The notes below the pieces were generated by a model. The model ran no database searches. It was not told the DNA's origin and saw only the letters and a list, made by a program, of their open reading frames with translations. A stretch of DNA of 22,600 nucleotides from Neelides folsomi (taxonomy: Eukaryota; Arthropoda; Collembola; Neelipleona; Neelidae): contig JAQGBZ010000656.1 of NCBI GenBank assembly GCA_034687125.1, positions 1-22,600 of the forward strand. Direction: 5' to 3'. The position numbers and the translations under genes are program-made. The stretch's first letter is position 1. The number at the start of each line of letters is the position of its first letter. Shown here one piece after another: positions 1 to 8,151 of the stretch.

Positions 1-90
1 TTACTTCACCATGGTTAAAGCTAATATTGCATGGAAAATCCATGGTTCACCATGGAGACTCCATGGTGCACCATGGTGTGCCGAACTCGT
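1..90. repeat. CCATGG-rich repeat fragment at window edge
   Basis: About 90 bases carry five ATGG cores, four of them CCATGG palindromes, alternating with CTCCATGG- and CACCATGG-type units. The same vocabulary builds the arms of the foldback element at 17544-18605, so this is probably a related, truncated copy running off the left edge of the window. No terminal repeat or target duplication can be seen because the other end is missing. Confidence 0.55.
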
Positions 91-239
91 AAATCCTAGC
101 CCAAATAAGACCAATAAGAATTACATGCATATGTTTACAATGACATAAATTGAATAAAAATATCCATATTACATGTTCTTTATTTCATTAATCACATTAT
201 CACACATCACAAAATAATTGTATGAATAAATTCAATTCA

Positions 240-1205
240 TCACTTTTTACTTTTACTTTTATTCGTTTTGCTCTTTTTCTTTTTGGCCTTCTTTTTCGGA
301 TCAAAGTCAACTTTTCCTGGTTTATCTGTTGAAAGAGTTTTTTTTTAATTTGAATATTTAGGATTTGCCCATTCATCTCCAGAAGGTTCATTTTCCGATT
401 CAGGAGACATTTGATTTACTTGATTTCCCCATGCTCGATTCTTTTGACTTATTTTTCCTCGCACTCAAAGCAGCTTGAACTCCTTTCAATCGATTCTTAT
501 CGTAAGCTAAATGCTGATAATTGTGAAGCCATGGTTTATCAAAGTTATCTGTGAGCTCTTTGATTGTCTTTGTTGGGAATGTGACCGGGTCTTCCAACCA
601 AACCACTTTGGTAGTTTTCTTCCTCTTCACATTCGTCTTCACATATTTTTCCTCATTTGGGTCCCAATTGACTCTTTTGGGCTTTAGTCCTTTCTTCCTC
701 CAAATGTTTTCATATTTATCATGGAAGATAAATCCAGTTTGTTCTTTTTTAGGAACCCAATCGTCCAATTCATCGTCGAAAAATAGTCATGAGGATTTGA
801 TTCCTTTGGTTTTTCTTCATCACCTTCACCCTTTTTCTCTTCATTTTCTTTCCCCTTTTCTCCTTTTTTCGTTTATCCATCTTTATCTTTTTCGTCTTTT
901 TTCTTATCTCCATCTTTGTCCTTTTTGTCTGAATTTTTTCCTCCTTGTTTCATCTTCCAACATCCTTGATCGGGGAAATAGGCATAAGTCTCGTCATGTG
1001 CTTGGTTGGGATCTTTGTGCAAATAAGATTTAGAACTCTCATCAAAATAATAATCGTCTGGGATTAATCCAGAAGCTCCTCGGTATTTCGGCTCAGCTTT
1101 ATTGTTTCGCTTCCCAGAAGCATAAAATATTGAACTTGATATTTGGTTTATTAAACAAACGTTTACAAATATACTAACAAGTGATGATAATTTATATTTT
1201 CTCAT
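240..1205 (-). pseudogene. Broken gene for a lysine-rich secreted protein
   Basis: I do not recognise the family. Reading from ATG at 1205, a hydrophobic N-terminus of about 25 residues looks like a signal peptide. A mixed segment with an aromatic core (DDYYFDESSKSYLH, YAYFPDQGCW) follows, and then long Lys/Asp/Glu-rich stretches to a Lys/Ser tail ending at 240. The frame is broken several times: an in-frame TAA at 873-875, a shift needed at an A5 run (779-783), another near the T4 run at 442-445, and a TAA at 345-347 beside a T9 run. Coding character continues across every break in another frame (for example LDDWVPKKEQTGF, and later SPESENEPSGDEWANP), and no plausible intron joins the frames. 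Recent decay is one reading. Several breaks lie at homopolymers, so consensus errors are a real alternative. Confidence 0.6.
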
Positions 1206-2386
1206 TTTTTTAAATCATTTCTAATTTTGATTTTGATACGATAAAATTAATACCAATTGGATTTTCTTATTAATTCATCTTTTTTAAAATAAATTAATAT
1301 TTTTATTTTGATCTTTAACAAATTAAATTAAGAGGCAAATAATATTATAGAATTTTGACAAAATGAAGTCATTTATTCGATTATACCCTAAATTATGAAT
1401 GTTTATCTGATTTTAGAAAAGACATGTCTATTGTATATTTTTCATTGAACGACAAATAAATAGTTAATCCCAGTTAGAATAATGTTTATACAATTGTTTA
1501 TAAAATTGTTATCAATTTATTATTATATGCTGTTGATTATATAACACAAGGTATGTAGCTCCGAAAGACTTTATTCAAGGTTATGATTACTTAATTCAAG
1601 ATGATATTTATTTGTGCGAAACTTAATTTTATTATACATGATAATGTGAAATCTAATCAATTAATATCTAATAAACGAAAACTTATTTATTATTTAATGG
1701 TTTGGATTAATGTTTATAAATTTCAAGTTGATTTTTATTAATTATGAATTAATTTTTTTTCTTTTTTCATGTCATGTCATAATGAATATTTAATTTATCA
1801 TATTTTCGAACAAATACTGATTTGAATAGAATTGTCATTCTATTGATCCAGTAAATTTACATCATTACAAATTTGATTTAATACTAGGTTAGGATGAAAA
1901 TATTAAAGTATTAAATCTCATTATGATTGGTTAAGATTAATAATATATTTTATCGTGCTTAGAATTTACATTAAAATTACTTTAATTTTATCGTGAAAAT
2001 AACAGATTTACCTATATACAATAATAAAAAACGTAGCACTTAGCGTTGTCCAAGAAAAGATAATCCTTTTACCTCAAGTGTTTGGTTCTCCGTAAGGTTG
2101 GATAGCACACAAGCAATGATAATTCATAAAATACAATGAGAAATTGCACAAAATTATGGGCATTCGGGACTGATGGGCGCTATTGGCAATATGGCATAAG
2201 CCCTTAAATCTTATAGATTATAGATACACAGTACCGTACATGTAGAATTTTAAATTATTAAATTATACTAGTGATTTCTGGTACGTCTGTTTTCACAGTG
2301 ATAATATACGTATTTACGGTATTTGTGGAGTGAAAGTTTCGATTTTATTAATCTCCTAATCTTAAAGGTGAAATGTACTTATTATT

Positions 2387-2471
2387 ATACAATGCCATTA
2401 TTATATGCCATTATTTGTTATTTTTTACATATATTTATTTACTCTGTGTGATCTTAATAATGGCATTGTAT
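2387..2471. repeat. 16-bp perfect inverted repeat around a 53-bp spacer
   Basis: ATACAATGCCATTATT at 2387-2402 is the exact reverse complement of 2456-2471. The arms could be the ends of a very small MITE or a chance hairpin in AT-rich DNA. No convincing target duplication is visible. Confidence 0.5.
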
Positions 2472-2554
2472 ATAAATAAATTGTAATTATAAATACTTTA
2501 CGTTTGGTATGAATTCCAGACAAAATAACCCCCAATTAATATTAATTAATTGAT

Positions 2555-2560
2555 TTTATT
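2555..2560 (-). promoter_or_regulatory. Possible polyadenylation signal of the receptor gene
   Basis: AATAAA on the minus strand lies about 10 bases past the receptor stop codon. In DNA this AT-rich the hexamer is common by chance, so only its position supports it. Confidence 0.25.
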
Positions 2561-2569
2561 TGATCCAAT

Positions 2570-4041
2570 TCAAGGAAAGGTAACAAGAATGTTCGATATG
2601 TTTTCAACTGCAAAGGATAAAATCGCTATTAAACTTCTCCGAGTAAAATAGGTAAAAATTCCAACTGGAATAATTAAAGCCCGTGTGCTTCTTTTTTTAG
2701 CTTTCAACATGTTTAATTCATATTTTATTTTCCAATGAGCTTTTGTGCGAGTGGAAATTAAATTAAAGATTTCCTGAGTGAAAAAATTATTTAGATATTT
2801 AATGCCCATTTCTGTAGGCTCAATACAAGTTTTAGAAATACTAAAAATCAATAATAAACTGATAAACAAGATCATCAATACCAATATTATTGTATATAAA
2901 CTTATTTTGTAATGATATTTTATTAAGCAAACTGTTAAGAAAATAATACAATAATCAGCACAAAATATCCCATAACACATAATAGGCCGTATAAAATAAA
3001 ACAGCCGATGAAACACAATCATATACATTTGATAAAATTGAAAACAAACGCGTCTTGATTTCTTATTTTCTAATCTATAACGGAATGATATAATTCAATC
3101 ATGACCTTTACTCTCCAGACGCTGAGCAAATGCATTTCTCCGGTTTGAATTTGATTAGATTTGCATACTTTTAATTGCTATAGATTAAAATTATAATAAT
3201 AATTTCCAAATTCTGAAACCCGGGAATTGCATTGGCTCGGCGTCTGGAGAGTATACTTATTTTTATATTATTAGAGAAAATATAATAATTAAGGTACCTT
3301 GTAAACGCTTCACAGAATTTCATAAATGTTAGATTAAATGTTATAATAAAAAGAGAAAAAAATTGCATCATCAAAAAATTGCAAACAACTGTATAACCAT
3401 CAATGACAAAAAACATATAAGATAAAATGAAATAATTTCTTTTGTAAGCAAATTGAAACAAACTCGACGATTGTTTTACAAATGGGGAAAAGAAAAACAT
3501 TAAAGAAGTCGGAATGCAAAATCTCCAACAGTTATTTATGATAAATTCTTTCAATTCGTTTCTTTGCACATCGATTTTTAAATGTTCACCTAAAACAATA
3601 AATACTCTAAATGAATTGTTTTTAAGTTTGTTAATAGTTAATTTTTTATTAATTTTAAGTAAAAATATTATTTTATAAATAAAACTTACTTGTGATATTT
3701 TTCAACGAAATAAATAAATTGAATGAAATATGAAAATCAGGATTTAAAATATAACAATATGAAATTAAAAGAGCACCATGAGCAATTACGATATAAGCAG
3801 CTCCAAGCATTAATTCTACGAATTCATTTTCCTCGTAATATAAACTGTGAATGAAAATTCCAACTGATAAAGTTCTATAAACGTGTTGAGCGATTAAAAT
3901 AAAATAAAATGGAATTAATTCTACTTGTGAAATTTTATTAAGTTTATAATTAACATTGTCAAAACTGTAAGGAAAACACATAAACCTGCATGTATACGAA
4001 ATAATATTCGAAAAATGTTTGTCGGAATTATTCGAATGCAT
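2570..4041 (-). CDS. Gustatory-receptor-like 7TM chemoreceptor (3 exons, complete)
   Basis: Exons are 4041-3690, 3589-3298 and 3074-2570. Donors are GTAAGT and GTACCT; acceptors are TTTTAG and TTATAG. Exon phases match at both joins, giving 1149 nt or 382 residues, the usual size of arthropod gustatory receptors. Hydrophobic segments lie near residues 42-66, 75-99, 140-155, 168-203, 236-262, 272-294 and 344-378, consistent with a seven-helix protein. The C-terminal layout (a basic loop rich in Lys/Arg at 324-346, then a last helix ending near VENISNILVTFP) is that of the insect-type chemoreceptor superfamily, which forms ligand-gated cation channels in chemosensory neurons. The canonical TYhhhhhQF motif is absent, as in many divergent receptors, so no ligand class can be inferred. 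A MITE sits in intron 2. Two partial paralogues lie nearby at 5229-5300 and 9207-9640. Confidence 0.82.
3111..3251. mobile_element. MITE with TA target duplication, in receptor intron 2
   Basis: Terminal inverted repeats begin CTCTCCAGACGC and stay similar for nearly 50 bases inward (3111-3158 against the complement of 3204-3251). The 141-base element is bracketed by TA at 3109-3110 and 3252-3253. A TA duplication with short non-coding content is typical of Tc1/mariner-type MITEs. It lies wholly between the donor at 3297 and the acceptor at 3075, so it does not disrupt the receptor reading frame. Confidence 0.75.
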
Positions 4042-4164
4042 TTATTTTGAATATTTATTTATTTCAATTGTCAGTATTGTAAATTTACCTATCTTCATTT
4101 CTTATATTTTAGTAAAATTGTGGGCAAGAGGCGGAATGCTCTGGAAAAGTCTTATCATATTATT

Positions 4165-4320
4165 ATAAATAAAGTTTAATTAAGGAATTACTTATTAGTT
4201 TATTAATCATTTATTGTCTTTTTGGAAGGCAATCTAAATTGGATATCTCTCAACTTAATAAATATTTAATCATTAATTTCAACTAACTGATTTGAAAATC
4301 ATAATTAATTTTAAGTTACT
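4165..4320. repeat. Duplicated receptor 5' flank, copy A
   Basis: This segment aligns in the same orientation with 9815-9970. Shared blocks include TACTTATTA, TTTATTAATCATT, a GGAA-GCAATCTAAATT block and CAACTTAATA. The match shows that the region upstream of the receptor, not just an exon, was duplicated. Confidence 0.65.
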
Positions 4321-4326
4321 GTCTAT

Positions 4327-4375
4327 TTTAGAAAAGCTTTAACTTTTTTTCCAAAAGGTGCTGGATATTGTAAGA
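4327..4375. repeat. Half copy of the MITE seen at 9061-9206
   Basis: The run from TTTTAGAAAAGC through CCAAAAGGTGCTGGATAT matches the left terminal part of the 9061-9206 element (AAAAAGATTTGACTTTTT, then CAAAGGCGTAGGATAT). A short block at 4805-4830 (AATCTTAGGGGGTTTGG) resembles that element's right terminus, so the two pieces may be remnants of one interrupted copy. Confidence 0.45.
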
Positions 4376-4497
4376 TGTATTATAGATTATCGTGGTGTAG
4401 TTTGTGAGTTGTAATTTTAAATATCCAAACCTTTTGATTGATTCATTGATTTATTTCATTTTCTATATGGTAATTACCAGTGTTCGCAAAAGCCGGC

Positions 4498-4515
4498 TAA
4501 CTTAAGCTTAAGTTA
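4498..4515. repeat. 18-bp perfect palindrome
   Basis: TAACTTAAGCTTAAGTTA is self-complementary over 18 bases. It has no obvious gene context and may be a remnant of a foldback repeat. Confidence 0.6.
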
Positions 4516-4593
4516 TTGACTGATTGTTAAAAGTTATCCTCTCCATTGCTGTGCAGTGTATAGCAAGTGGCTGTCTACCCTATCTACCAGCAG

Positions 4594-4630
4594 TTTCTTT
4601 ATGTATATAAAGTTACCAACCACCGCACAA
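4594..4630 (-). repeat. Dispersed GGTGGGTGGTAACTT-type repeat, copy 1
   Basis: The minus strand reads TTTGTGCGGTGGTTGGTAAC followed by TTTATATACAT. Near-identical blocks occur on the plus strand at 9705-9740 and 22353-22388. The three scattered copies mark a dispersed family of which only this core is clear. Confidence 0.55.
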
Positions 4631-4726
4631 ATTTTATATATATAAAAGCTGGTCAACCTACCTTTTGCTTAGAAACGATCAAATTTAGAAAAACAAAGAT
4701 GGCAGAGGATTGTTAATGTCCTCGCA

Positions 4727-4881
4727 GCATACCATTGGCTGACCTTTTTTTAATTTAACTATTTCAGTTAAAAATGGCCGAAAATGAAAATTTTAACATT
4801 AAAAATCTTAGGGGGTTTGGAAGAAATCACCATAAGTATGTTTATAAAAAAATATTAAAAAAAGGTCAGTCAATGGTATGT
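4727..4881. mobile_element. Small inverted-repeat element (MITE-like)
   Basis: The left arm 4727-4754 (GCATACCATTGGCTGACC then a T run) is the reverse complement of 4854-4881 with two mismatches. Total length is about 155 bases. The interior is AT-rich and non-coding apart from a short frame of about 44 codons that I do not believe. No clear target duplication was found. Confidence 0.6.
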
Positions 4882-4985
4882 TATCATTCATTGCTTAAGA
4901 GCAGTTGACATAACTGACGATATAAACATTCAATTATTTAAAAAATAGCCGATTAAACGACTTAATAAAAATCGGTAAGGCCATG

Positions 4986-5050
4986 CTAAACAACATATAT
5001 GAATTTGGTGGTGGGCAATTCCGTGGGAGTCGAATAAAATTTGAAACTCT
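4986..5050. repeat. Half copy of the MITE seen at 9445-9611
   Basis: CTAAACAACATAT, TTTGGTGGTGGGCAATTCC and the following AATAAAATTTGAAACTC run parallel one arm of the 9445-9611 element. Only one arm is present. It accounts for the start of a spurious plus-strand frame here. Confidence 0.5.
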
Positions 5051-5228
5051 TGTTCTTCCTATCCCTATACATTACTATTTGAAGTTAGCAGTTTTTGTCT
5101 ATTTAAATGCTCATTTTGTCCAGACGAATAATCACAAATTTTTCACTGAAGGGTTTTTCTCTCATATCTTGTGTATTCTCATGTATTGATCTAAATATCC
5201 AATCGATTTACAGGCTTATTTACAAATT

Positions 5229-5300
5229 TTCGATAATGAACTGATAGACAACAATAGCATTATTATTGTATAGAAACTTATTTTGTAATGATATTTAATT
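5229..5300 (-). pseudogene. Receptor exon-3 relic
   Basis: About 70 bases match the interior of the intact receptor's third exon (roughly 2847-2922), including the block ATTATTGTATA-AAACTTATTTTGTAATGATATTTA. Similarity stops abruptly at 5300, and no other receptor exon is adjacent. It is a small dead fragment in the same orientation as the intact gene. Confidence 0.65.
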
Positions 5301-5319
5301 GGGTTAATATTAAACCGTC

Positions 5320-5430
5320 CAATGAAAAAGGAAAATTGCCCAATACAAAAAAGGGAAACTGCCCAATAGGTAATTTGCCCAATTGAAATTCAAGATTTGC
5401 CCAAACTTTAATGAAAAATGCCCAATGAAT
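5320..5430. repeat. Degenerate TGCCCAAT minisatellite
   Basis: TGCCCAA recurs with its first base at 5337, 5360, 5376, 5398 and 5419, spaced 16-23 bases, within units resembling ATTGGGCAATTTTCCTTTTT on the minus strand. This periodicity produces the minus-strand frame at 5278-5481, which is a repeat artefact and not a gene. Confidence 0.6.
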
Positions 5431-5539
5431 TATGACGCTTGCTAAATAATTGATATAACAATTTTTGTTTATTATCGTCATATAATAAAGAAAAAAATAA
5501 TAAAAAGAACATAAAATTGTTATTATGCGAATAAAATAA

Positions 5540-5625
5540 TTATGAATGTATTAAATAAAATAATTATAAATGTATTATAAAATAATATAGATATGTATTA
5601 TAAAATAATATAGATATGTATTATT
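5540..5625. repeat. AT-rich tandem repeat, 23-bp unit
   Basis: A 23-base unit (TATTATAAAATAATATAGATATG) is present twice, at 5573-5595 and 5596-5618, followed by a partial third copy. More diverged TGTATTA-AATAAAATAATTAT units precede it. Confidence 0.75.
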
Positions 5626-5632
5626 GAACAAT

Positions 5633-6270
5633 TATGGCTTTTGACGGTCGTCCCCTTTTCTTTTTTGTCCAATTGGAATGGTTTTAGCTTCAACGGGAAA
5701 AGTGAATTGATTTAATCGAGCGGCAATCCCAATTAAATGTTTGCAGACATAATTTTTAATATAATGGACAACTGCAAGAAGAATTCTCCCATGATCCGTT
5801 GAATTCAACTTTCCAAAGACTTCTTAAACGTGTCAAATGTCCACCACGATTAAGTTTCATTTTGACGAATGTAACTATCAATGTCGCAATCCTTTATTGG
5901 TTGCTGATGTGTTGGCCGAATGTAAAAATTCTTATTTTCTTCCCGCATTTTTACATCAACATTGCTTCGGACCCAATTATAGGCTTCAGTGATGAGAGAA
6001 AGTGGAAGTGAAGGTATATCTGCGTATGGTTTAGCGTTTATTGATGTAGGGTTTTTTACTTGAGACCATTCTCTAAGAAGCTTATTTGATACTTCAAGAA
6101 ATTGCACCAATTGAAGACGATTCCTAAATGTTTCTTCATTTTTTATTAATCGATTTGTAGTCTCAAGTGCATTGTTGAAAGTGCATACGACACTTTTCCT
6201 TCAAACCATCAGTCATATTTGCAAAAATATTCATTGGTAAAGTATTCGAAAAATTCCTTGACAGCAGGCT
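5633..6270 (-). pseudogene. Decayed MULE (Mutator-like) transposase with SWIM zinc finger
   Basis: Read from 6270 to 5633, frames join into a C-terminal MULE transposase pattern. It opens with AVKEFFEYFTNEYF, continues with a helical segment NALETTNRLI, and has a longer intact frame at 6110-5850 (VQFLEVSNKLLREWSQ onward). Then comes a SWIM-type zinc finger: CSCPLY, a break, VCKHLIGIAARLNQF, giving the CxC...CxH ligand set. The end is a basic AT-hook-like RGRPSKA tail. MULE transposases use a DDE core to move DNA; that core would lie upstream and is not present. Stops and shifts lie at several points, including two between the WWTFDTF block and the zinc finger and another in the final Lys/Arg run. 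Long terminal repeats were not found. It could instead derive from a host gene of the same domain family. Confidence 0.65.
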
Positions 6271-6785
6271 TAATTAAATATAACATATCATAGTCATATA
6301 TCTATCTATGAAATATGTATCATATTCTATCGATGAATTTCGCCTTATCAAGTAAACAAGTTTTCAAGTTAGAGGTTTCATATTTTTACTTATTATTTCC
6401 AACACTATCCACTGTTCAGTCGAATCTTCATTTCTGTAATTAATAAAGAGTGTCACGTCCACGTCTCAAGAGGAGATGACACGCAGGAGATCTAAAAAGC
6501 GATTTGATTTTAAATATCAAATACCTACATTATGATACCTAGTTATATAATAAGTATGTGTACATATAGTTACATTTTAAGACATACATACTTATAAATA
6601 TAGGTATGTACTTAATATACATACATCCATGCATACATATTTACTCCTCTATATCCATTGCATTATTGTATATCAGTAACTAACTTTAAGTAACTACCCG
6701 TATGTTTCATGGTTCAACTTAAAAAATTATATTTAATTAGGTAATTCCAATATTATTAGTAATTAACTAATTACTAATTACTAAT
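6271..6785. other. AT-rich spacer with tetranucleotide-like ATAC/TACA tracts
   Basis: No gene. At 6530-6650 there are interrupted TACA/ATAC runs (low-complexity microsatellite). At 6755-6786 a short run repeats ATTACTAATTACTAAT. A patch at 6450-6490 is less AT-rich but has no usable frame. Confidence 0.5.
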
Positions 6786-6998
6786 ATGTATTATGATTTT
6801 AGGATCCATGTGAAAATTACCGATTTCACGAAGAAACACATTGCTGTCATTACAATACTAATTGCAATCACGTGCATTGCAGGCTTTGGTACCGTCTTGG
6901 CTACAGGGAATGATCGGATGGCCATCGGAGTCGCAGCAGGTGCAGCAGTAGCAGAAGGCATCATGATCCTCGTGACGATCTTCCTTTTCTATCCCTAA
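6786..6998 (+). CDS. Small membrane protein, probably two transmembrane helices
   Basis: I do not recognise the family. The frame encodes up to 70 residues ending FLFYP and a TAA. Two hydrophobic helices (about residues 19-40 and 46-68) are separated by a short polar turn (TGNDR); the second is Ala/Gly-rich (GVAAGAAVAEG), suggesting close helix packing. From about 6860 the sequence is much richer in G+C than its surroundings, which supports real coding. The start is uncertain. ATG at 6786 is possible, but GATTTTAG just before GATCCATGTG also looks like an acceptor, so this may be the last exon of a longer protein whose earlier exons I cannot see. A MITE begins 42 bases after the stop. Confidence 0.5.
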   Translation: MYYDFRIHVKITDFTKKHIAVITILIAITCIAGFGTVLATGNDRMAIGVAAGAAVAEGIMILVTIFLFYP

Positions 6999-7039
6999 AG
7001 GCAAGTAAAAATAAGTTTGAAATTAACAAGAGAACAATG

Positions 7040-7228
7040 TATATATTCCTCAGTTTACATAAAGATGAGACTTTTTTCTAGTTACCAATCATTACCAGTG
7101 CATTATTAATCTCAATAAAAATTTATTTTTTCTGATTCAAATAATGCTTTACACACAATTCTAAATGCTACTACGATTTAAATTTTTGGCGGAATAGTCT
7201 CATCTTTATGTAAACTGAGGAATATATA
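7040..7228. mobile_element. MITE with perfect 33-bp terminal inverted repeats
   Basis: 7040-7072 and 7196-7228 are exact reverse complements, with the core CCTCAGTTTACATAAAGATG. The element is 189 bases and non-coding inside. The TATA-rich ends are compatible with TA target duplication, but the exact boundary is ambiguous. Perfect arms imply recent insertion. It follows the small membrane protein gene and contains AATAAA near 7115, so it may supply that gene's 3' end. Confidence 0.75.
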
Positions 7229-7752
7229 TTTATTTCTCATGAAAAGGTAATGATTGTTGTGTGCGTTGGTATGCGAGGGAGAAGGCAAATCGACGACGAC
7301 GAGTCTCCGCTTTCCATTCTTATGAAAGTCTTCGAGTCGTAGTAGATGGAGATAAAATTGTTAAATAATAATAAAATTAATTACGGATAATTAATAAAAT
7401 TAAATACAATAAAATTATCAATTTCATAAATTTGACCATTATAATTATTAAATTATAAGCGACACATAATATATCATATTTACACTATACATATTTGGAA
7501 TCCATTTAATGTAAAAGTCCCTTGTCCCATGAGCTGTGCATATCGGTTAACTTTAAGTTAAAATTTAAAATCGAAAGGGTACTTTTTTCAAATAATATTC
7601 TTTTTATTCATTATTTTGGATTCATACGCTCTATAGCATAATAGCATAAAGTAACTAAAAGTATGTAAGTACAGATAGAAAGGAAATTGATGAAAAATGA
7701 AATATGACAAAAGTTGATTGAGAGGGAGAGCGAGGAAAATTGATTGATCGAA
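7229..7752. other. Intergenic, no gene seen
   Basis: A patch at about 7260-7345 (GACGACGACGAG and neighbours) is less AT-rich than its surroundings but has no long frame on either strand. The rest is AT-rich without structure. I looked here for further exons of the 7753-8151 frame, in particular an HHxxxDG motif, and found none. Confidence 0.5.
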
Positions 7753-8151
7753 TTACCTCTCCCAATTTTCAATTGAAACTTCAAACAAACATTTATTTAA
7801 TATAATGGAAGATGAGCCAAACGAGAATTTTGGATGCTTTTTACTAAGGACATTTTTAAAAGTTGTTTCGGCAAAGTGTTCGACGGTAATATGACCCTTA
7901 AATGTGCTTAAACAAGAAACATTCCAATAAGGACTCTCATTTCCCTCTGCGGCCATAAATGAACTTCGAGTGTTCACAATTTTTCCCAATTTGCTTTTAC
8001 ATAAGCTTGCACTGATTGACACACAGAGTCGCCAAAATAAGATTGGAAATAAAAGGAACAGAATAAACGGTTGAACGAAAACAGTTGCAAAGATTGAAAG
8101 AAGGAGAATTGGCAATATATGTAAAAAGATTTTTTTGAATTTTGTCTCCAT
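7753..8151 (-). CDS. Orphan N-terminal exon, wax synthase/DGAT-like
   Basis: From ATG at 8151 the frame gives a strongly hydrophobic N-terminal helix (about residues 8-42). A Leu/Ser segment follows, then a soluble stretch: RSSFMAAEGNESPYWNVSCL, FKGHITVEHFAETTFKNVL, KHPKFSFG. It ends ENWER at a good donor (AG/GTAATT), so this is probably exon 1. The pattern of membrane anchor, then Leu-Gly-Lys, then N-x-x-x-x-L-x-x-F-K-G and F-x-x-x-V-L, resembles the N-terminus of arthropod wax ester synthase/diacylglycerol acyltransferase-like proteins. This is recognition by pattern, not a database match. The catalytic HHxxxDG exon was not found downstream, so the gene may be truncated or have a long intron. 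The frame itself is more certain than the family. Confidence 0.42.
   Translation of the reverse strand: METKFKKIFLHILPILLLSIFATVFVQPFILFLLFPILFWRLCVSISASLCKSKLGKIVNTRSSFMAAEGNESPYWNVSCLSTFKGHITVEHFAETTFKNVLSKKHPKFSFGSSSIILNKCLFEVSIENWER

Larger units (their letters stand above)
1206..2569. other. AT-rich intergenic stretch, no gene seen
   Basis: I see no supported coding exon on either strand. The sequence is AT-rich with many short stop-dense frames. A slightly less AT-rich patch at about 2040-2215 has no recognisable frame. The only clear structure is the inverted repeat at 2387-2471. Confidence 0.6.
4042..5228. other. Repeat-rich receptor upstream region, no gene
   Basis: No supported gene. 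This stretch holds flank shared with the second receptor copy (about 4165-4320), transposon fragments at 4327-4375 and 4986-5050, an 18-bp palindrome, one copy of a dispersed motif and an inverted-repeat element at 4727-4881. The open frame at 4983-5189 (+) starts inside a repeat fragment and is not believed. Confidence 0.6.

Noticed and set aside
551..1033. 160-codon plus-strand frame
   Set aside because: It is the complement of the Lys-rich minus-strand coding sequence; Phe/Leu/Ser-rich translation is what Lys/Glu-rich codons give when read backwards.
3171..3297. C-terminal extension of receptor exon 2 into the intron
   Set aside because: The frame runs past a good GTACCT donor into a MITE; splicing to 3074 restores a full-length receptor.
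4774..4910. About 44-codon plus-strand frame starting ATGGCCGAAAATG
   Set aside because: It lies inside and runs through the arm of an inverted-repeat element.
4983..5189. 68-codon plus-strand frame
   Set aside because: Its first third is a half copy of the 9445-9611 MITE and the rest is AT-rich DNA without coding features.
5278..5481. 67-codon minus-strand frame
   Set aside because: Produced by the TGCCCAAT minisatellite and overlapping the receptor relic.
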